From Chloroflexia bacterium (GTDB lineage: Bacteria; Chloroflexota; Chloroflexia; Thermomicrobiales; JALYUS01): 28,139 nucleotides of DNA. The DNA lies in NCBI GenBank assembly GCA_025924435.1, contig JAICIL010000013.1, positions 1-28,139 on the forward strand, given 5' to 3'. Both the position numbers and the translations under genes were made by a program. Below, piece by piece: positions 22,310 through 28,139 of the stretch. Position 1 is the first letter of the stretch, and each line of letters opens with the position of its first letter. Below the pieces are notes generated by a model, which made no database searches, had not been told where the DNA came from, and saw only the letters and a list, made by a program, of their open reading frames with translations.

Positions 22310-22333
22310 GTAGGGCGGGAATGCCCGCGCTAC
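22310..22333. repeat. Short palindromic element between DUF2752 gene and thrC
   Basis: GTAG-GGCGGG-AATG-CCCGC-GCTAC folds into a stem with one mismatch. It includes the stop codon of the DUF2752 gene and lies 18 nt before the thrC start, so it may weaken read-through into thrC. It resembles the GCGCGGGG-AAT-CCCCGCGC hairpin at 23315. Confidence 0.55.
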
Positions 22334-22680
22334 CCAGATCGTTGCTTCCTCACTGATACCAGATCATGGAGCAGCATCGCGCCGCCGATCGCCGCGACGA
22401 GGACGATGCGCGGATTCGTCCGCATCGCGCGGCGCGGGTCGCCTCGCAGGAGCGCCGACGCCGCGCGCGTCATGCCGCACGCGGGGCAGGGGCGGCGGAT
22501 CACCGCGCTGATGAGGCAGAGATGCGGGCCGCACGCCAGGCGATCCGGCCCGATAATCGCGAGCGCCGCGCCCAGCACGAGCGCGCCGCAGAGTCGCCCC
22601 CGTGGGGAGGCGCCGGCAATCGCTTCCCAGGCAATCGCCGGGATCGCGCGCTCAGGGGCGAAGCGGGCGGCCCTGGGCAT
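22330..22680 (-). CDS. DUF2752 small membrane protein
   Basis: 116 residues from the ATG at 22680; a TTG at 22716 would be an earlier start, and neither has a clear ribosome site. The DUF2752 signature is complete: [29 protein letters not shown] (65-93), with two hydrophobic segments (about 31-47 and 92-106). The family is widespread, uncharacterised and membrane-embedded; the CPxCGxTRA motif with two cysteines is its hallmark. It overlaps the end of the TM2 gene by 29 nt, and TM2 plus DUF2752 genes are often neighbours. Confidence 0.85.
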   Translation of the reverse strand: MPRAARFAPERAIPAIAWEAIAGASPRGRLCGALVLGAALAIIGPDRLACGPHLCLISAVIRRPCPACGMTRAASALLRGDPRRAMRTNPRIVLVAAIGGAMLLHDLVSVRKQRSG

Positions 22681-23059
22681 CCGGGAGTTTCTTTGTCGCG
22701 ATGAGGATGATGTCAATGATGGACCAGATGCCGCAGCCGCCGAGTGTGAGCAGTTTCAGGATGCCCAGGCCGGTGTAGCCGAGATAGAAGCGGTCCACGC
22801 CGAGGCTCCCCAGGAAGATGCTGAGGACGAGGGTTGTTGTGAATTCCTTGTCCGACCAACCGCCGTACGGATCGCCGTAGGGGTTCGGTTGCTGCCCGTA
22901 GGGGTCCTGCCCATACGGCGGTTGGCCATATGGGGGCTGACTACCGTAAGGAGGTTGACCATACGGGGGTTGTCCATACGGCGGCTGATCGCTCGGTGTC
23001 TGGCCGTAGGGCGGCTGCTGCGGCGGGTTCTGATCGCCCGGCGGCTGGGAATAACTCAT
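22652..23059 (-). CDS. TM2 domain protein with N-terminal PPYGQ repeats
   Basis: 135 residues from the ATG at 23059 (AGGAG 6 nt upstream). The first 66 residues are a low-complexity Pro-Tyr-Gly-Gln tract with about nine [10 protein letters not shown]-like units, probably disordered. Residues 70-125 form a TM2 domain: [54 protein letters not shown], i.e. two transmembrane helices around the DRFYLG turn. TM2 proteins have no established enzymatic role. It has its own promoter (23107-23136) divergent from rpsB. Confidence 0.92.
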   Translation of the reverse strand: MSYSQPPGDQNPPQQPPYGQTPSDQPPYGQPPYGQPPYGSQPPYGQPPYGQDPYGQQPNPYGDPYGGWSDKEFTTTLVLSIFLGSLGVDRFYLGYTGLGILKLLTLGGCGIWSIIDIILIATKKLPDAQGRPLRP

Positions 23060-23106
23060 GGCCCACTCCTCTCGCTCCCCGAGATAATCGCACGTGGCAC
23101 GGCGCG

Positions 23107-23136
23107 AGTATAGTCGCTGCACTCGCGCGCACGCAA
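23107..23136 (-). promoter_or_regulatory. Promoter of the TM2-DUF2752 genes
   Basis: On the minus strand TTGCGT (23136 to 23131), an 18-nt spacer and TATACT (23112 to 23107), about 50 nt before the TM2 ATG. Confidence 0.55.
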
Positions 23137-23148
23137 CGGCGCGGGGAA

Positions 23149-23277
23149 CCTCACCCCTCGGCCCCCTTCCCGCGTCGGGAAGGGGGAGCGAGCCTCCGGG
23201 AGATCGGGACGTGTGGGATCAGGCACGGCACCGCGATGAGTCACCCCTTCCAGACGCGGGAAGGGCCGGGGGTGAGG
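23149..23277. repeat. Dispersed inverted repeat (family B), copy 2
   Basis: Arms 23149-23186 and 23244-23277 are imperfect reverse complements. The right arm, read on the minus strand, contains CCCCCGGCCCTTCCCGCG followed by GGAAGGGGTGACTCA, matching the left arm of copy 1 at 5231-5270. It lies between the divergent TM2 and rpsB promoters and takes up a third of a 373-nt intergenic gap. Confidence 0.75.
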
Positions 23278-23305
23278 TTGTTCATCTCGCTGCCTGTGCT
23301 ATACT
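23278..23305 (+). promoter_or_regulatory. Extended -10 promoter of the rpsB operon
   Basis: TTGTTC (23278-23283), a 16-nt spacer and TATACT (23300-23305) preceded by TGC, i.e. an extended -10 (TGnTATACT). The predicted start near 23312 gives a leader of about 120 nt before rpsB. Confidence 0.65.
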
Positions 23306-23314
23306 CCCCCAACG

Positions 23315-23333
23315 GCGCGGGGAATCCCCGCGC
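23315..23333 (+). promoter_or_regulatory. 5'-terminal hairpin of the rpsB leader
   Basis: GCGCGGGG, AAT, CCCCGCGC: a perfect 8-bp stem within a few bases of the predicted transcript start. It has no U-run after it, so it is not a terminator; it could protect the 5' end or belong to the leader regulation. Confidence 0.55.
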
Positions 23334-23344
23334 TGATTACACAC

Positions 23345-23400
23345 GCCATCTGGCCGGTGGTTGGTCCCCATCGTGGGTGCCGCCGGGTAGCGAAGATGGC
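23345..23400 (+). promoter_or_regulatory. Candidate structured leader (S2 autoregulation) upstream of rpsB
   Basis: Three nested helices: GCCATCT (23345-23351) with AGATGGC (23394-23400); CCGGTGG (23354-23360) with CCGCCGG (23380-23386), one G-U pair; and CCCA (23367-23370) with TGGG (23374-23377) around loop TCG. Internal loops separate them. It ends 32 nt before the rpsB ATG. Leader RNAs that bind S2 and repress rpsB-tsf are known in gamma-proteobacteria; homology to those is not claimed, only the analogous position. Confidence 0.5.
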
Positions 23401-23432
23401 GGAGGAAACAACCACATCGGGAGGGCTTTGGC

Positions 23433-24266
<834 letters not shown>

Positions 24267-24280
24267 AAGGGAAGGCTTCC

Positions 24281-24346
24281 GGTGGTAGCAGGCTTTCCAG
24301 CCTGCTACCCCGCCCTGGAGGGCAGGCTGGAAAGCTTGCTACCACC
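24281..24346. terminator. 25-bp inverted repeat between rpsB and tsf (family A)
   Basis: Arm 24281-24305 (GGTGGTAGCAGGCTTTCCAG...) pairs with 24322-24346 with a single mismatch (G-U compatible) over 25 bp and a 16-nt loop. It shares GGCTTTCCAGCCTGC with the hairpin at 3923-3990. It probably attenuates transcription between rpsB and tsf or stabilises the rpsB message. Confidence 0.75.
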
Positions 24347-24352
24347 AGATAA

Positions 24353-24373
24353 AATGCTCCGACCGCGAGCATT
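24353..24373 (+). other. Small hairpin in the tsf leader
   Basis: AATGCTC (24353-24359) pairs with GAGCATT (24367-24373) around a 7-nt loop, in an AT-richer patch that also holds TAAAAT (24350-24355), a possible -10 for tsf. Confidence 0.4.
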
Positions 24374-24410
24374 CTGTATTGAGACGAGACATTGAAAGGG
24401 GAACCGACCG

Positions 24411-24995
24411 TTGAGCGTGACGATGGACCAGATTAAGCAACTGCGCGAGAAGACCGGCGCGGGAATTATGGATTGCAAGCGCGCCCTCGAGGCCGCGAAT
24501 GGCGATCTCGGTGGCGCCGAGGATATTTTGCGGAAGCAGGGCATGGCGTCGGCGGCGAAGAAGGCGGGCCGGGCGGCGAATCAGGGGCTGATCTTCCAGT
24601 ACATCCACGGCGGTCGGATCGGCTGCCTGCTGGAACTGAACTGCGAGACGGACTTCGTCGCACGCACCGACGATTTCCAGCAACTTGGCCGCGACATCGC
24701 GCAGCACATCATCGGCATGATGCCGCAGTACGTGCGCGCCGAAGAGGTGCCCGCCGATGTGCGCGAGCGCGAGCGGCGCATCCACGACGGCTCCGATGAG
24801 GAAGTGGATCGCAAACTCGTCCTCCTCGCGCAGCCGTTCGTGCGCGACCCGAAGAAGACGATCGGTGGCATGGTGCAGGAAGCGATCGGCAAACTGGGCG
24901 AGAACATCGTCGTGCGGCGCTTCACGCGGTACGAACTCGGTGAGGTCGTCGTGGGCGAGGGCAGCGATACCGGCGACGACAGCGCGGGCGCTTAA
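24411..24995 (+). CDS. tsf: Elongation factor Ts
   Basis: EF-Ts recharges EF-Tu with GTP. 194 residues from the TTG at 24411 (AAGGGG 8 nt upstream; later GTG and ATG codons are too far from it). The N-terminal UBA-like domain (about 4-45) has IKQLREKTGAGIMDCKRALE; the core includes ELNCETDFVARTDDFQ (75-90). It is the short form with one core subdomain, like the Thermus protein of about 196 residues, not the 283-residue E. coli form. Position after rpsB is conserved. Confidence 0.97.
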   Translation: MSVTMDQIKQLREKTGAGIMDCKRALEAANGDLGGAEDILRKQGMASAAKKAGRAANQGLIFQYIHGGRIGCLLELNCETDFVARTDDFQQLGRDIAQHIIGMMPQYVRAEEVPADVRERERRIHDGSDEEVDRKLVLLAQPFVRDPKKTIGGMVQEAIGKLGENIVVRRFTRYELGEVVVGEGSDTGDDSAGA

Positions 24996-25006
24996 TCGGT
25001 AGGGCG

Positions 25007-25036
25007 ATGGCGGCGAGGATGCGTCCTCGCCGCCAT
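25007..25036 (+). terminator. 12-bp hairpin between tsf and pyrH
   Basis: ATGGCGGCGAGG (25007-25018) is the exact reverse complement of CCTCGCCGCCAT (25025-25036), with loop ATGCGT, followed by TGTGTGTG rather than a pure U-run. It is probably a partial terminator or a processing site after tsf. Confidence 0.6.
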
Positions 25037-25076
25037 TGTGTGTGCGGGGCGCATCAGGATGGGAGACGCAGCGCGG

Positions 25077-25799
25077 ATGGCGGAGTCGAAATACCGGCGT
25101 GTCCTGCTGAAACTGAGCGGCGAAGCCTTCGAGGGCGCGGGCGGCCGCAACATTGATCCGGCGGTGGTCCACGCGCTCGCGGGGCAGGTGCGGGACGCGG
25201 TCGCCGACGGCGCGTTGCAGATGGCGATTGTCATCGGCGGCGGCAACTTCTGGCGCGGGCGGAACGCGGAGCAACTCGGCATGGACCGCGCCACCGCCGA
25301 TTACATGGGCATGGTCGGCACCGTCATCAACGCCCTCGCCTTGCAGGAATCGCTGGAGCGGGCGGGCGTGCAGACGCGCGTGATGACGGCGATCCAGATG
25401 CAGCAGGTCGCGGAGCCGTACATTCGCCGCCGGGCGCTGCGGCACATGGAGAAGGGGCGCGTCGTCATCCTCGCGGGCGGCAACGGCAACCCGTACTTCA
25501 CGACCGACACGACGGGCGCGCTCCGGGCGCTGGAACTGGAATGCGAAGTCCTGCTGATGGGCAAGCACGGCGTGGACGGCATCTACGACCGCGACCCGAA
25601 GAAGTTTCCCGACGCCGTCCGCTTTCCGCACATCTCGTACGCGGAGGCGCTCCAACGCGAGCTCGGCGTGATGGACAGCACCGCGTTCGCGCTCTGCATG
25701 GACAACAACCTGCCGATTATCGTCTTCAACATCCAGGAGCCGGGGATGATCGCGCGCGTCTTGCGCGGCGAGGAAGGTTTCGGTACCGTAGTGCGATAG
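25077..25799 (+). CDS. pyrH: Uridylate kinase
   Basis: UMP kinase of the amino-acid-kinase fold, UMP + ATP to UDP. 240 residues from the ATG at 25077, with GGGAGA about 10 nt upstream; earlier in-frame starts at 25038 and 25059 are less likely. Motifs: [15 protein letters not shown] (6-20), [11 protein letters not shown] (51-61), [16 protein letters not shown] (75-90), [13 protein letters not shown] (133-145) and [15 protein letters not shown] (161-175). Length and position (after tsf, before frr) are canonical. Confidence 0.97.
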   Translation: MAESKYRRVLLKLSGEAFEGAGGRNIDPAVVHALAGQVRDAVADGALQMAIVIGGGNFWRGRNAEQLGMDRATADYMGMVGTVINALALQESLERAGVQTRVMTAIQMQQVAEPYIRRRALRHMEKGRVVILAGGNGNPYFTTDTTGALRALELECEVLLMGKHGVDGIYDRDPKKFPDAVRFPHISYAEALQRELGVMDSTAFALCMDNNLPIIVFNIQEPGMIARVLRGEEGFGTVVR

Positions 25800-25823
25800 C
25801 GGTTTCGCGCGGGAGGTGTGACG

Positions 25824-26381
25824 ATGTACGAAGATATTTTGCAGGACGCCGCCGACCGGATGCACAAGGCAGTCGAGGCGCTGCGCGGCCACCTCGCCGG
25901 TATCCGCACGGGCCGTGCCGCTCCCGGCTTGATCGAGCGGATCGTCGTGGATTACTACGGCACCGAGACGCCCTTGCAGCAGCTGGCCGGCATCTCCGCG
26001 CCGGAGGCGCGCATGCTCGTCGTGCAGCCGTGGGATAAAGGCTCGATGAAGGCGATCGAGAAGGGCATCCGCGCCAGCGATCTCGGCCTCAACCCGACCA
26101 ACGACGGCCAGGTGATCCGCATCGCCATCCCGGCCCTGACCGAGGAGCGTCGGCGCGACCTCGTCAAGGTGGCGAAACGAAACCTCGAAGAAGCGCACGT
26201 CGCGATCCGCAACATCCGGCGCGACGCGATCCATATGCTCAAAGAACTGGACGACGGCGGCGACATCTCCGAGGATCAGCGGCGGCGCGGCGAGGAGCAG
26301 ATTCAGAAACTGACCGATCGCGGCATCGCCGAAGCCGATAAGGTCGGGCGGGACAAAGAAGCCGAAATCCTCGAAGTTTGA
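25824..26381 (+). CDS. frr: Ribosome recycling factor
   Basis: RRF splits post-termination ribosomes with EF-G. 185 residues, the family norm, from the ATG at 25824 (GGGAGG 7 nt upstream; the GTG at 25818 is too close to it). Conserved: RMHKAVEALRGHLAGIRTGR, YYGTETPLQQLAGISAPEAR, VVQPWDKGSMKAIEKGI, LGLNPTNDGQVIRIAIPALT, EERRRDLVKVAKRNLEEA. It lies 24 nt after pyrH. Confidence 0.98.
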   Translation: MYEDILQDAADRMHKAVEALRGHLAGIRTGRAAPGLIERIVVDYYGTETPLQQLAGISAPEARMLVVQPWDKGSMKAIEKGIRASDLGLNPTNDGQVIRIAIPALTEERRRDLVKVAKRNLEEAHVAIRNIRRDAIHMLKELDDGGDISEDQRRRGEEQIQKLTDRGIAEADKVGRDKEAEILEV

Positions 26382-26408
26382 TGCGTGCGACAGGGACGGG
26401 TAGCAGGG

Positions 26409-27197
26409 ATGACACACACGGCGACAAATACAGCAGAGAGCGCGGACGATACGGCGGCGGAGTCCGTTGTCGTCAGTGGCAAGCCGCCGCGCCACGTCGC
26501 GATTATCCTCGACGGCAACGGGCGGTGGGCACAGCGGCGGGGCCTGCCGCGCAACAAGGGGCACGAGGCGGGCACCGAGAACATCCGCCCGATTGTCTCC
26601 GTCTGCCCGGAACTCGGCATCGAGTACCTGACGCTCTGGGCATTTTCGACGGAGAACTGGCGCCGCCCGCAGGACGAGGTGGAGGGCATCTTCCAGATTC
26701 TCAGCGAGCGCATCGCCATCGAGACGGAGGCGCTGCACAACGCGGGCGTGCGGCTGCGGCACATCGGCAGCCTCGAAGGCCTGGGCGAGGAGTTGGCGGG
26801 CGCGGTGCGCGCCGCGATTGATCTCACCGCCGACAACACGCGCATGACGCTGACGCTCGCCTTCAATTACGGCGGCCGCGCCGAAGTCGTCGCGGCGATC
26901 AAGGAGATGCTGCGGGACGGCCTCGACCCGGAGAGCGTGACGGAAGAGACGGTGGACCGTTATTTGTACACCGCAGACATGCCGGACCCCGATTTAATCA
27001 TCCGGCCTTCCGGCGAGTTCCGGCTCTCGAACTTCCTGATCTGGCAGGGCGCGTACGCCGAACTCTACTTCCCGAACATCCTCTGGCCGGACTTCGGCCC
27101 GGACGATCTGCGCGACGCCGTCGTGGATTTCCAGAAACGGCAGCGCCGCTTCGGGGCGATCCCCGATCCGGTTCCTCCCCCCGCCCAGCCCGCGTAG
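26409..27197 (+). CDS. uppS: Isoprenyl transferase (undecaprenyl diphosphate synthase)
   Basis: A cis-prenyltransferase that makes the undecaprenyl carrier lipid for peptidoglycan. 262 residues from the ATG at 26409; an in-frame GTG at 26385 would add eight residues, and neither start has a strong ribosome site. Motifs: HVAIILDGNGRWAQRRGLP (29-47, catalytic Asp35), GHEAG, LWAFSTENWRRP, LTLAFNYGGRAEV, and the C-terminal DPDLIIRPSGEFRLSNFLIW, AYAELYF, LWPDF. IRPSGE replaces the commoner IRTGGE. The 25-residue Thr/Ala-rich N-terminus is extra. It precedes cdsA by 3 nt. Confidence 0.96.
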   Translation: MTHTATNTAESADDTAAESVVVSGKPPRHVAIILDGNGRWAQRRGLPRNKGHEAGTENIRPIVSVCPELGIEYLTLWAFSTENWRRPQDEVEGIFQILSERIAIETEALHNAGVRLRHIGSLEGLGEELAGAVRAAIDLTADNTRMTLTLAFNYGGRAEVVAAIKEMLRDGLDPESVTEETVDRYLYTADMPDPDLIIRPSGEFRLSNFLIWQGAYAELYFPNILWPDFGPDDLRDAVVDFQKRQRRFGAIPDPVPPPAQPA

Positions 27198-27200
27198 CGT

Positions 27201-28064
27201 ATGTTCCGCCAGCGCGCCCTATCGTCCGTTGGCGTCGTCATCATCGGCGTCGTCCCGGCGTTGTTTGGCGTTTGGGGCGTGGCGGCGGCGTTCGCGCTTC
27301 TGGGCATCCTCGGCCTGACGGAACTCCGCGCGATGTTCGGCAAATTGGATTTTGCGGTCGCGGTCCCGGTCGGCATTGTCGTCATGCTGCCGACCGTGGT
27401 CGCGGTCGCCGTGCGATGGCCCGGCTGGGTGTACGGCGCGCTCGCGGCCGCCACGCTCATCGCCCCCGTCGTCGCCCTCCTCTTCCGCCCGTCGCTGGAC
27501 GGTACCCTGCCGTCATGGATCGCGACGGTCTTCGCCACGCTGTACATCGCCGTGCCGCTCGGCCATGTCGTCGCGGTGCGCCAGATCGCCGGTGTCACTA
27601 CCGGGGCGGGCGGGTGGCTGACGAGCATTGAAGACCGATTGGGCTTCCGTGGCGCGGCATTGGGCCTCGCGTGGTTCCTGCTCGCGCTTATCACGACGTG
27701 GCTCACCGATTCGCTCGCCTATCTGGGCGGTCGCGCCTTCGGGAGGCATTTGATGGCGCCGGCGATCAGCCCAAAGAAGACATGGGAGGGGTTCGCGGGC
27801 GGCATCGCCGGTGCGATACTGGCGGCGGTGGTCGCGAACTGGTGCTTCGGCATCGGGATGCGCGTCGTCGTTGCCGCGCTTGTCGGCGTCTTGATCGCGC
27901 TCGCCGCGACCGTCGGCGACCTCGCCGAATCGCTCCTGAAGCGCCAGACGGGCGTCAAGGATTCCGGCACGCTGATCCCCGGCCACGGCGGCATCCTCGA
28001 CCGGATTGACGGCCTGTTATTTGCCTTCATCGTCGTCTACTACGTCGCCCTCGCCGTGCGATAA
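27201..28064 (+). CDS. cdsA: Phosphatidate cytidylyltransferase
   Basis: CdsA makes CDP-diacylglycerol from phosphatidic acid and CTP in the membrane. 287 residues, starting 3 nt after the uppS stop, with about eight hydrophobic segments. The diagnostic ISPKKTWEGFAGG (near 188-200) and the CDP-DAG synthase signature (GDLAESLLKRQTGVKD, then PGHGGILDRID, about 235-270) are intact. The gene is complete; its neighbour downstream (often dxr) lies beyond the contig end. Confidence 0.97.
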   Translation: MFRQRALSSVGVVIIGVVPALFGVWGVAAAFALLGILGLTELRAMFGKLDFAVAVPVGIVVMLPTVVAVAVRWPGWVYGALAAATLIAPVVALLFRPSLDGTLPSWIATVFATLYIAVPLGHVVAVRQIAGVTTGAGGWLTSIEDRLGFRGAALGLAWFLLALITTWLTDSLAYLGGRAFGRHLMAPAISPKKTWEGFAGGIAGAILAAVVANWCFGIGMRVVVAALVGVLIALAATVGDLAESLLKRQTGVKDSGTLIPGHGGILDRIDGLLFAFIVVYYVALAVR

Positions 28065-28139
28065 GGTGGGTGGTGGCGGGGGTGAGGCGGGCCCCGGGGG
28101 GAGGAGGAGGGGGGAGCCCCCCCCCCCCCCCGAAAAAGC
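28065..28139. other. Low-complexity contig end, probably artefactual
   Basis: After the cdsA stop the sequence degenerates into G-rich runs and a run of 15 C residues. Nothing coding or regulatory is supported; this looks like a low-quality assembly end. Confidence 0.7.

Noticed and set aside
24339..26762. An 807-codon open frame on the minus strand opposite tsf, pyrH, frr and uppS
   Set aside because: It is antisense to four textbook genes, shows no domain, and is rich in R/A/D/H as expected from third-position GC bias.

Overview
The window is about 28 kb of GC-rich bacterial chromosome with dense, mostly short-gapped genes and long antisense shadow ORFs, as expected at high GC. It looks like a Chloroflexota genome, probably near the Thermomicrobia. 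This is inferred from several things together: an exported glycoside hydrolase with two FGYPIS/YHPEN repeats of a kind I associate with Chloroflexota secreted proteins, FhaA-like (DUF3662) and FhaB-like FHA proteins beside a VanW-family protein, a short EF-Ts, a SigR/RsrA-like sigma/anti-sigma pair, and frequent GTG and TTG starts. There is no rRNA or 16S evidence to confirm it. I see no phage, IS element, CRISPR array or tRNA.

Layout. 1-532 holds the 3' end of a polyprenyl (GGPP-type) synthase. 529-3102 (minus) is a tight membrane-protein cluster: YdcF/DUF218, two small one-helix proteins (one YtxH-like) and two rhomboid proteases. 3188-3919 is a fused HisI-HisE. 3997-5108 (minus) is rpsP-khpA-rimM, preceded by a GNAT acetyltransferase whose tail runs into a dispersed repeat. 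6075-10833 (plus) carries dnaJ, fhaA-like, fhaB-like and a VanW protein. 11127-13001 is the secreted glycoside hydrolase, followed by an alpha/beta-hydrolase-like protein. 13802-19543 (minus) reads as one long operon: sugar nucleotidyltransferase, PrmA, RsmE, PHP phosphoesterase, DUF512 radical SAM protein, VOC-like protein and DUF167. 19723-20927 (plus) is an ECF sigma factor, a zinc-type anti-sigma and a 49-residue protein. 21036-23059 (minus) is TM2 protein, DUF2752 protein and threonine synthase. 23433-28064 (plus) is the classic rpsB-tsf-pyrH-frr-uppS-cdsA string.

Most notable non-coding structure. (i) An exact GGAAT-N18-GTT element lies upstream of the ECF sigma gene and matches the known SigR/SigH promoter class, implying autoregulation of a thiol-stress switch. 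(ii) A three-tier nested hairpin sits in the 5' leader of rpsB, a candidate S2 autoregulatory element. (iii) At least three families of long, near-perfect inverted repeats are dispersed between genes, two of them exactly at convergent gene ends where they would act as bidirectional terminators. (iv) Six TATACT boxes mark intergenic promoters; the one before ydcF lies so close to the GTG start that a leaderless mRNA is predicted.

The last 75 bases are low-complexity G/C runs typical of a contig end and should not be trusted.
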